Below, in pieces: positions 9,801 through 21,800 of a stretch of 64,000 nt of DNA. The position numbers and the translations under genes are program-made. Below the pieces are notes generated by a model. That model was not told the origin of the DNA, did no database searches, and saw only the letters and a list, made by a program, of their open reading frames with translations. Position 1 is the first letter of the stretch; every line of letters starts with the position of its first letter. Origin of the DNA: Leptobrachium leishanense (lineage: Eukaryota; Chordata; Amphibia; Anura; Megophryidae); the NCBI GenBank assembly GCA_009667805.1, contig CM019066.1:4836001-4900000 (forward strand), given 5' to 3'.

Positions 9801-12800
9801 CCCGCTCTCTCACACACACAAACTCACTCACTCACCCGCTGACACGCATACTTGCGCTCTTTCATGGTTCACATACTCAATCTCACTCAAACTCCCTCAC
9901 AGGTTACTCACTCTCACACTCTTTCTTGTGCTGTCTCTTGCACGTGCTCTCTCGCTGCTTCTTTTGTGTGCTCTCTACACCTTTTCTTCCGCTCTCTCGC
10001 TTTTTCTTGCTGGCCCTCTGCTTTATTTTGCTGTCTCCCTGTGTTTTAATTTTTTGTTGTCCCTCTCTCTGCTGTCTCTTTTTTCCTCCGTGTTTGTTGA
10101 TTTCCTTCCTTCCATGTCTCTGCAGTAGTTGGGGGTGAAAGAGTTACAGATTGGAATGAGACTCAGCCCCGCCCTCCCCTCAGTTTACAGTGCAGGAGAG
10201 AGGTGGAGCAACTCAGTCGCACATGCTCAGTGCGTTTTTTATCTATACCTAGGTATAAACACTGATTGGTTAGCTCAATGTTGCGCGTCATTGACTGCAC
10301 GGGGACGGCCTGAGTTCAGGTCTTCTCTCTGCAGCCAACCACGCGTGGCGTGCGCCCGCTGCGGGGAGGAGCCGAGGTGGCCCATTGAAGCCAGCGGGGC
10401 ATACATGTACACCCTGCATCTTCAAAGCCCTCCTGCTGCCAGGACGTCATAGCACGTCCCGTGGTGTGAGGGGGTTAAGGGTTGACTGCATAAAACTCCC
10501 CTTTTGTTATCTTTAGCTTTACATGTCTGGGGCTAAATAATACATTTATGAAATTTTAGGATCTCAGGTTTGAGTTTGCAGAACAAAACTTACATCAGAA
10601 TTCTACATAGTCTATTGTAAAAAATAATGATCATTGCCTACTTACTCTGGATTTTTTTGACTGTTTAGAGTTTCTTTATATTATTGGACCATAATTTATA
10701 TTTTAGGCTATTTCAAGTAAATTAAATATTAATGGTAATAATCGTTTTTTTTTTAATTTTTCTCAGTTCAGTAGGATTACTCCAGTAATTACTGAAGTGC
10801 ATGTTGTCAGGGTCAGATAGTATTCTATGCAGGGGCTGCTGTATCCTGATCTCCTTATACAGCATGACTGACGATCCCTTATTTTGAAATCCAAAATGTT
10901 CCAAAATCTGAAATATTTTTGGAGCGCTGACATGACACTAAAAGTGGAAATTTTCAGATAATGGATAACCTGTTTTTTATGACTGACAAGCGACATGTTC
11001 TCAAGCTATACTTGCATAAAAACAACCGTGTGTACGCAAAATTACACATCTTCAGAAAGGTTATGCAGAATTCTATGAATTCTGTGGGTGGAAGCCAAAG
11101 GAAATTGCACATTTTTGACGCAAATAGCAAAGCTGGAATACCAGGATTGAAAAAAATAAACCTTCATATGTTAGTTATTTTGGCCTAATATCCTTTTTTT
11201 TGTGTATAATGAATGTGTTTAGTGAATACAGAGTTCGACGCTCTCTGGGAGCGATGTTGCTGTATTTTCTTGTGTAAATAAGGGAAACTTAGTAGTAAGG
11301 ACAAAAGAAGTGCTACTTACTTTGGGACCACTACAAGAAGTGTTATGAGATATTCTGAGTTCAAAACAAAGTCTTCTTTATTCACAATGTCCGCCAAGGT
11401 CCTCGTCAGGAGGTTACCCCTGTATACCACAGCAAAATGAGTTTTACAATGCAAAAAGTCATTCAACAAGCGTCAGTTGAAAATAGGAATAAAACGAGTT
11501 CTGCTCCATCTTTTTCTTGGATTGCCAGGTTTTTTTGCATTCATGCCGTGTGAACTCATACGACTGATGAACTCAAGCTATTTTGGCAAAGATCACATAT
11601 GAATGAAGCAGACTAAGTGTGTAAACTGTTCACTTCATGTCCGTTAAACCAGTGTTTCCCAACCCTGGTCCTCAGGTCCCCCTAACAGGCCTGATTTTAA
11701 GGATACGCTTGGGGAAACGCAGATTGAATTCTGCAATCACTGAGCGGCAAATCATATCACCTGTGCTTCAGATATCCTGCAAACCTGGCCAGTTAGGGGG
11801 ACCTGAGGACCAGGGTTGGGAACCACTGATCTAATATTAGAAGTGATGAGAGGTAACAATCAATCTACATATAGATTGATATTATTGTTATATGTCATCA
11901 TTACATACTGTATATGTATAGAGTCAAAAGAAGCATATCACTGCTGACCTGTTCATCAACAGGCGTGTACAAAGTACATGGAGCCAAACTTAAAGGGATA
12001 GTCTGGGGTTGAAATGGGAGTTTGTGTGGAGTGGGAGGGAGGGCAGAGGGGTTAAACATTATCCCCTCTGCACCAGTTTTAACACTTTAGTATAAAAACT
12101 TACCTTTATTCCAGGGCCAGGGTGCTGGTCTGGATGTGACATGCTGCCGGCTATCTGTAAGAAGCAGCAGTCATGTGATTGCAGGGAGGATGGATGCTTG
12201 AGCAAGTCTCCAGCCAATCCAACGGCTTTTAACATTGTGTGCATTGAGAGCCATTGGTCAGAGCTGAGTCCTGAATGTCTCAATATCCAGGAACCTGAGA
12301 TGAGCACCTGCTCATCTTAGGTTCCTGGTGGATATAATAATACCCTGCACACGGAGGGCTGAATAAGCCTTCTGAGACCCACTCTTTGGCTAGAAAGTTT
12401 GTTTGTTATGGATTACTGTTAAGCTTTAAAGAAAACCAGAATATTTAGAAATATCAAAGTTAAAATGTAACTTTTCATTCCAAAGAAAAAATAAAGTAAA
12501 TAAACTCTCAAAGTAAAACAAAAAAAATGTAGGGTAAGAAACATAACACAGTGGTAATTCTACATGGAACTCTCCAACCTACATGATGCTTCTGGTTACT
12601 GGTTCTCCAGCAAGGAACATCATTCAAAGATAGTTCCATATCACATACATACACATCAGGACATTAGACATGTGAACAACGCAAAAAATAGTTTGGTTTC
12701 GGATCAATTCGTTCCATTTTTCAATTTGTTTCAGTGCATTCATTATGTTATCGTGATTCGTATTTTGGATTGATTTGTTCGTTTGGACGATCGGTAATTC

Positions 12801-15800
12801 ATATTTCGGATTGATTCGTTATTTAGTTTTAATTGGTAATTCATTTTTCCGGTCAATTAGTATTTCATATAAACATAGAAACTTTTTTTAAATTAGTTAT
12901 TTCGTATTTCGTTTTTATTAGTTATTTTGGACTGTGAAACAGATGAATTAATTATTACTTAGATTATGGTAAAAAAAAAGAGAAATACCGAATCCCCCTG
13001 TCTTTGGTGCTGAAACCTATTCAGTACCAAGGACAGCAGCTATTCTTGGTGCTGAAACCTATTCAGCACCATGGATAGCAGCTCCGCGGGGCTCCTGTCC
13101 TTGGTACTGGATATATTTCAGTACCAAGAATAGCTGCTGTCCTTGGTACTGACTAGGTTTCAGCACCATGGATAGCAGCTCCGTAGGGCTGCGGAGCCCA
13201 CGGAGCTGCTATTCATGGTGCTGAATGTTTCAGCACCAAGAATAGTTGCTGTCCTTGGTACTGAATAGCTTTCAGCACCATAGACAGCCCCCGCCGAACG
13301 CAGCCAGATTGAAGGAAAGAAAACAAAATGCTGCATTTGGCAAAGAAAAAAAGCATTGTTGGTTTAAAATAAATTTGTAATCCAACAATTTTACCAAAAA
13401 AATCACGAAAAATGCCTAATGAAATCCTACAAAATAAATAAATAAAGATACTTTTTGCTGCAAGTGAAAAGAATAAACAGTTGAATAAATATTTGATAAG
13501 AACTAGGAGTATTTTTTACAATGAAACCTATGGAATACGCCTATTTAAAGCTGTTGAACGAACCCCCCAAAATCAGGGCTTTTCAGTGTTGTTCGGCGTT
13601 CTCTGAATAGATTAACCATGATTAACCCTTTAAGTTTGGGTCCATCTATGAGGAATTTACTGCCACCGAACCGCACTGAATGCACCATGGTGCTGTCCAT
13701 GGCCTGTGGTGCTGAATACAACAGATTTAACAAAATGGACAGGGACGCGATGCCAAGTTTAAGTGAAACGGTATAACGAATCGATCCGTAAAAATTAAAT
13801 CAATTTATTTTATACCGTTTCGTTTTCCTTCCGTTTCGGTCTGAATAGATTAATTTTCGATCCGTTTTCAGTCGGAATCTATTAGTTTTAGTTCTGTTTT
13901 CAAACCATTTCGGACAGAACCAATTCGTATTTCGGAAGCACTTCCGTAATATGAATCGGGAAAATTTTGTCCGAATTTTGATTGGGAACTAAACGAAACA
14001 CACATCTCTACAGGACATGTAGAAAGCAGTATGTGAAGTCACTCACATATAGATACATACACAGTCTTTCTCTCCAGGCTCTGAAGGTTTCCTTTGATGC
14101 TGTTGTAGGTGACAGCCCTGGACTTCAGATCCGTATCTATCTGTGACATTTGCTGTGAAACAAGATGGTTTAGATTCCTGTCATTAATGGTATTTTTTTC
14201 CCTGAATATGTAAAAGATCATTCTGGTGGGATCTGGAACTATAGCTCAAATCCTAAAAACCACCTGGCAATTTAAGAAGGAAAGTTTATATCCATGATTA
14301 TCCATTTTAAAAGAAGAGTCTGCAGACTTCTCCTTCTGGACACATTCGCGTGCGCTTAACTTGTCTGTGCCAAATCCCATCCCTGCTGTGCAATGCTATG
14401 CAACTAGTTGTGAAGAGCCAAGAGTTGGCGCAGGAACTTAGCTGTTAAGTAAAGAGCACGCGTTAAGGTCAGGAGTGAAAAGTCCACTAGACTCTTCTGT
14501 TAACCCCATCACTACCATGGTGTCAGGAAACCAAGTACAGTCAGGACTGTGCCCACAACTGAGACCTCGGCAGCACTTTTCCAGGTATAGTATTCCAGCC
14601 CAGCTGGAAAGCTAGATCTGGTCATATTCTGCAGCAATGGAATGGAGTACAGTTTACTGGGAACAAAATTCAGTTCCCATTGAGCTCCAGAATCTACCCC
14701 CAAATTTTCAGCACCTTGGACATTTCAGCCAAGGTGCTGAAGCTGTTTGAACAGCATGGAGATCCATGTTTCGCCACTGTTAACCACTTCACTACCATGG
14801 CCAAGAATTCAAAAGCTCCTACAGGAGTCCAACATTGCGTACACATAATCTGGTCATATTCTGGAGCAAAGTAAAGGGATTTTGTTTACTGCAAACGAAA
14901 TCGATTTGCAAATGGGCACAAGAATGGGCCACCAAATATTCAGCACTTTGAACATATCATCCAAGGTGCTGAAGCTGTTTGAACAGCGTGGACGTCTGGC
15001 TTTCTTTTACAGGAAGACGGAGCTCCAGCTGTTTTATTATCATGTAGCAGCACATTTTGGCCTACAGAGGGAGCTCTCGCTTGTCAAATATGTTTCTAAA
15101 TATGTATTTTATGAAGGGAGCATTCATTTTTTACACTGTCTGCAACGGAAAGTTGTCTCCCATAAATCCACAGGGTTCTGGCAGTGGTTTTATGGAAAAC
15201 AACTTGGTAGTGAAGGAGTTAAATAGGGGTGACTAATGGCTAAAAGTAGACATAAACATGCTGCATTAATTTAGGTAAAGTTCAAACATAACTGGAATCT
15301 TTCTTTATTAAAGTCATTATTACATTTCCCTTGAATTCACGCATGTTTACTTCAAACAGACATTAACCCCTTCACTACTGAGATCAAGTTAACTTCAAAG
15401 GCGCCATCTGGTACCGATATCGAAGCTCTGAAGGTTTGCTGCAAACAAGTTTTGTTTGCTTTTGGGCTGCAAAAGGTTCTCCCAAAGCATTTAGCCCTGT
15501 GGGCATAATGTCCAAGTTGCTAAAAATGTTTAAAATCGGCTGAAGAATGTCCTGACATAGCGGGCTTTCGGCATCTGATGCAGGGAACCACACGTTGCAG
15601 CTCAAACTACAGTAACTCCTTTTGGCCAGTAGCTGGCGCCATCGGTCTGCCAAATAGGTTATTAAAGTAAGGAATACACTGGGAATATTCCCAAATATTT
15701 CTTACTGTATAATTAATTAAAAATGATTTTTCAAAAAGCCACTGGTTCCTGACAATGTTTTTTTTGGAAAATCCCTAGGTAGTGAAGGGGTTAAAAACCA

Positions 15801-18800
15801 TGACACTGTACATATGTTAAATAACAAAGAAAACACAACACATTATCGCACTTGAACTCCCCGTAAAGGTTCCGATATCATAATAAAGTACCTTGCTTAG
15901 TGATTCCATTAGGTTCTTCAGTGGTTGTTTCACTGGGTACTTTGCCATGTCCCACTCAAAACGCAGTATGTAGCTGATAAGGTCCACTAAAAAAATGTAA
16001 AACTATATGGATTATATGAACAGACAATGCGCACCAGACACACGGACCCCATTGCTGATGACACTTTCTAGTAATAATAAGAATTTGCATCTGCAGCCTT
16101 GACACAGATTAACATAATATATGATAATACGGATGGAATTATGAGGATTTTTATTAATATTATATACCTTTAAAAATACTAAAAAAAAAAGAAGGAAAAA
16201 ATAGATAGCTTCTCTTTTATATCCCATTGAACGATAAGATAAAGCATGGGTCAGCACTCTTGGCCCCTAGATGGTTTTGAACTACATTTCCCATGAGGCT
16301 CAGCTACTTGATAGGTTGGCAGAGCCTCATGGGAAATGTAGTTACAAAACATCTGGAGGGACAAGGTTGCTGCTGACCCCTGGTATGAAGGATAGGACGG
16401 AAGGTTATGGAGTCAGTAAGGGTTAATGACAGCTAGACCCTGAAATAACCAGACAGGACAGGTAATAGACGTTGTGTCTGTCTGACATAAGGCGTGTTGT
16501 GTGCCGGCCTTGGAGTCCTGTGTCCTTAGCGATAGCCGGCCACATCTCTTCTTTTCCATCTCACACCATGAAACAGACACCACTTACAAGTTGCCGCTCC
16601 ACTTAACCCTTTCATTCACAGTGGTTTCAGTCTGAAACCACATTTTCAGGTTGAAACCACTGTAAATGTTCATGTATTATCAGCGTGTTTCGTGCCTTTA
16701 GATATAGAATTACATAAAATATAAAAAAAAAAAATTCCCATTTTCATGCCAGGTGCCTGAAAGGGTTAAAATCTGCAATGTCTCTTTTTTTGTATCGCTC
16801 GGCCACTATAAAATATCAGGGGTATTATGAGCTGATACATCTGCACATCGCTAATACCTCAGATGTTTGTGAACTACATGTTCCATGATGCTCCGCCAGC
16901 CTTGTGCGTGACTGAGCATTATTGGATATGTAGTTCCTAAACATCTGAGATGCCAAGGTTCACCACCATAGCTGCACTAATAGGTAAGTATGAGTACCAG
17001 GGGAGAGGTTAGGGCAGAGGGGCTCATTGGTGTTCAGCAGTGGAAAGATATGAGGGATTATTAGGAGGTTAGGTTTGGAGATTACGTTTAGGAGTGTTAG
17101 GGTAAAAACAGAAGTAAGGATTACAAATGGCGGGTTAGGGTTGGAGACAGATTTCAGAGTGTTTGTTAGGGGATAGTTGTATGGGGATTGATGGGGATCT
17201 AAGGCTGGTCTCAGACGAGCGTTTTTACGAGCGGAAGGAACGTCCTTGTGAGTGTACGTTTCTTCCACTCTGACGCCCATCTGGCCACCTTGCCTAGCAC
17301 AATTAGTGTGCTCAGCGCTGCAAGGCTCGATCCTCCTATGGAGAATCGAGCCTTGCAGCCCCATCGAACGCGCGTTGTAGTGCTTCGACAGGGAGGCTTG
17401 CAACATGGCCGCTGTTGCACGCACAATTTGTGTGCGCACAAAAGTGTGTGGCCGACCCCATCGTAACGTCACATGCTGTGTGTACGGGCGCACATAGTGC
17501 ACTCATCTGACACCAGCCTTAGGATTGGTGGTAAAATTTAAGAATGTTTGGTAGTGAGCAATAGCATCTGTAGGGGGTTAGTTGGAAGGTTAGGGTTGGA
17601 GCTTAGATTAGATATGGGGTATTGATTAGGGGATAGACATAGGGGTTTAGTGCAAGGGACGAAGACTAGATTTAGGTGCCTAGACTGGTGTTAGCTATAC
17701 CCTCCTGACAAGGCCTAACAAGGCCGAAATGATTGACGTAGGTTGCTGTGTCTCTCATGCAGAGAAGATGTCCTTGGCATTTCAGTTCTGGCGCCCATAC
17801 TGGGTGATATCAGTCTCATTTGTATGTGGTAACATATTTTCTGTAATGGCACCATCGAACTAAAACCTTGTGAGATCTGAGTGGGGACTCACCATAGGGC
17901 AGACACTAGTGTAGTTGCGTGTTCACAGGACCCTCAATGTTTTGCTCACTCTAGATTTACGGTGGCTGAATAGGGGATAGACATAAGGGTTTAGTGGGGG
18001 TGTAGGTTTGGGATGTTTGGTAGGATATGGGTGTAGATAAAGATGATTAGTAGAGAGGCTATGGCTAGTGGTTAGAATTAGTGATATTGGGTAGGGGATA
18101 GTTATATGGGGGTTAGTGGAGATGTTAGAATTCGGGGTCAGATAGATTTAGTGATAGTGGGAAGTTTATGGTTTGGGTTAGATGTTGTGATGCTGATAAA
18201 GACATGTCCAGGTATAATAAATTTGGTTTGTAATTTTTGTTTCTTCTGAATATTACGATTGCTTCGGTTCGTCCGAATTTCGAACTGTGGATTTGGGGCC
18301 ATCCAAAATACGGACAAAATTTCACTGATGGCATAGTGCCTGGTAAATGAGCCTTGTTACTGTCACGTCCTGTGCCGGGGATTTAACCAGGCGCCTGGCA
18401 GCGCCGTCCTTGCTGCTCGCTGGCCAGGCGCAGAGTGAAGTACACGCTCGTGGCGGTCACGTGGGTAGTCAGGAGGCGGGGCGCGGTATGATGATGTGGC
18501 ACCGCCAGGTTCAAATCAATCTGCTCGAGCAGACTCACTGCCCTGATGTGAGTTTGCTTCCCTCAGTGCTATTGGCACCTTCTCTTTATGTGCATGACTT
18601 TGGCTTTTGATAACGAACCCTATATGTGTATGACCACGGCTATTTCTGAGAAAACTGATTTGTGTATGACCACGGCTATTCCCAAGAACCCTGATTTGTG
18701 TATGACCACGGCTATTCCCGAGAACCCTGATTTGTGTATGACCACGGCTATTCCTCAGAACCCTGATTTGTGTATGACCACGGCTATTCCTCAGAACCCT

Positions 18801-21800
18801 GATTTGTGTATGACCACGGCTATTCCTCAGAACCCTGATTTGTGTATGACCACGGCTATTCCTGAGAAGCCTGATTTGTGTATGACCACGGCTATTCCCG
18901 AGAACCCTGATTTGTGTATGACCACGGCTATTCCTGAGAACCCTGATTTGTGTATGACCACAGCTATTCCTGACAACCCTGCTCTGAGTGTAACTCTTGG
19001 TTTTAAGGTTGACCATCTCTCCTGGCAATAAGACCTATGCTATCGCGGTCAAGTGTGTTCTCCTACTCTGGGGCCTGTTAACCTTTGCACAGGGTACTAC
19101 AAGACCAATTCCCTGAAGATAATTAGCTTTATCGACCATCCAAGGATCGGATGGGTAGATACTGTGTACAGGGTCCAGCATCGTCGACCCCAGGGGGAGC
19201 CGTTACAGGTTATTTATTTATTTGCAAAGTATTTTACCAGGAAGGATACATTGACTGTTACTGAACGACTAATTAATTAGATAATTAAACCCTCATCCGC
19301 TGGCACCTATTGGCCCAAAACCCATGTGATCCACAATGTCGCTTATTATAAGACCAAAGTATTTGCAAAAATAAAGAGAGAAATAAAGGTGATTATTGTT
19401 GAAAAGAAACTCTGGTGCACAGTTAAATGTGCCAAGAATTTGAAGCTTCTTCATAAAGGAAAGAGGGATTTGGGTAAAACAAGGATCATTTTTTAAACAC
19501 TACGAGCATGCATAGAGCATGCAGGAAAGGTTTGGAGATGACATTGCGCTGGCTGATGACATCATTACTCAACAGCTTGTTATAAACTCACATGCAGGCA
19601 TTGACGGGGTTTACTCGATCCATGTGTCATGTAACATATTCATACACGATGGAATACAAAATTTGCAAAACGATAGTCATGACACCACTCGAGGCCTTGG
19701 TCAAGGCACATGCAAAGTTCTTTGACGGGAAAGGCAAAGCTTCTATCAGAAGGGCAGCGCTGTTATCTGAGTCATATGGATATCGTGACCCGGTTACGAG
19801 GCCATTACGTCAGAAATCCATCGTAACCTGATCACTGTATCCCTACAACTAGACGTGTCTCGCCAAGCCAGGTCCTGTAAAGTCCATGCTAGAAAAGAGA
19901 AGAACATAAAACACTCCAAGCTCTAGCATGTTACATACTGTGCAAGCATTTCTCTTTCTTCTTTTTCCCTGGAACAAGACCAGCTATGAGACTCACATAA
20001 TTATAAACAAAAAGTGTAGGTAGGTGTAATAAATACACATACACCAGTATATATATATATATATACATTATACAGTTTATATATACAATCACAAGTGATC
20101 CTGCACTCCTTTTGTTTTAATTGCCTGACACCAGAAACTTGGCTCCCATGTATAAAAATATTAAATATGCCGGCACACCTGAACAGTTCAGAAAAAAAGG
20201 TACTTTTATTTAATTAATTAAACCCTCATATATTATTTCCAGTCATTTTCATGCACTAGTTTATTTTTAATATTTTTAACAAACGCGTTTTAAAAGTTGC
20301 GGGGTCATATTTGTTCTTTTTACCCCTGTTTGGCGGCTGTTCGGCTTTTTCCATCGGCTGGTCGGCGTTCAGTTCGGTGGGTGGACGGCAGTTTGAGGAT
20401 CGTTTCGGCATTCTGTTCGGCGGTTTTTCAAATCAATTCGGCGGTTTTAGGATGCGTTCAGCGGGTTGCTTCGCCGCACTTCGAGGACCCTGCGGTGAAT
20501 GCTGCATTTACAGCAGGGTCGACAATTTAAGTCGCCGAAGTACGGCGAACGAGAGGCCCCCGAAATGCCACCGACATTAAGAGTGTAATTTCATTCACCG
20601 GATGTGATTCGTGCAATTTCTTTTGGAGCGCTGAACTTGAAATCCCATTGAACCCATGTGATTCAAAGAGTAAAGGCATATGCCCAACCTATACGACTCC
20701 AGCATGGTGGAAACACTTTCACTGTGTTTATTAAAGTGCACCAATCGTACTCAAAACAACTTTTAGCTCATTTGAAAGATCTCCCTAATCTGTCTATATA
20801 TTGTGTTAGCTAAACCCCTTACAGATGGATAATTTTTCAAAAAAAACTTGTAATGAAATCACCCTGTGCTTCCTGTGTGCTCTCAGTGCTGCGGCATGCC
20901 GCATGATGTGTTACCCTGGGGAGTGATTTATGACTCTCACAGAAGGAGAACACTCCCCCAGAGCTGCCTGCTGTTTCTGAACTAAACATCCACTGAGAGA
21001 ATTTGCAAATGGCTCACAGATCTTCTGTACCGATAGGGATGCTGGATGCTCGATTAGGTTACTTACAGTGCTGTAATTCCCTCTGCAAGTGTCAGCTAAA
21101 GAAATATACAGGGTTATTCAGAGAGAGGTGAAAAGCAGGAGAATGGCTGGAGAATGGAAAATTCTAGGGCAAAATAGCCGATTTGGAAAGTGAGATAAAT
21201 GGGAGAATTTTTCTGGTTTGGCTATTTTGACCTAGAATTTTCCATTCTCCAGTCATTCTCCTGCTTTTCACCTCTCTCTGAATAAGCCTGTTAGTTTCTT
21301 GGAGGAAATGGGGGCATATAAATATTTGTATGTGTATATGTGCATTTGTGTGTGTTTTTTTTACATTGCAGCTCAGCAGTGGTATGGAGAAAAAAATACA
21401 GCCTTTCAGAGTAAATATTAGAAGCATCCTTGCTATATGAACACCCCCCCAACCTGTCCCGGGCTGACCTGTCAATCACACTTAGATATTTAATCCCTCC
21501 CACAAAAGAGAGGAACCAGAAAACATGGCCGCCTCCATTAGAAGAGCATGCAAATTAGAAGCTACAAAAACAAATTTTTGGACGTTATAAAATAAAAAGA
21601 TTTACTGGTTTATTTAAACTACAGCAAAACACATATCAAAAATCTCTATAATAGATGGAAGGTGCACTTTAACTGCAGACCTGTGATCACTCAATGTTCA
21701 GGTCACACATCCCCTGATTTCTGATCCAAGACCCCCATGCAACATACCTCCATTGGCCAGCAGGTTTTCCTGGCCCTTATCTGTTGAATCGTCCATGACG

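Noticed and set aside
9443..10128. Frames with [10 protein letters not shown] and Leu/Ser/Phe-rich sequence
   Set aside because: Explained by CTCACTCA and pyrimidine low-complexity sequence.
18516..19031. Two overlapping repetitive proteins on opposite strands
   Set aside because: Both come from the 36-bp minisatellite, whose unit is a multiple of three. No independent coding evidence.
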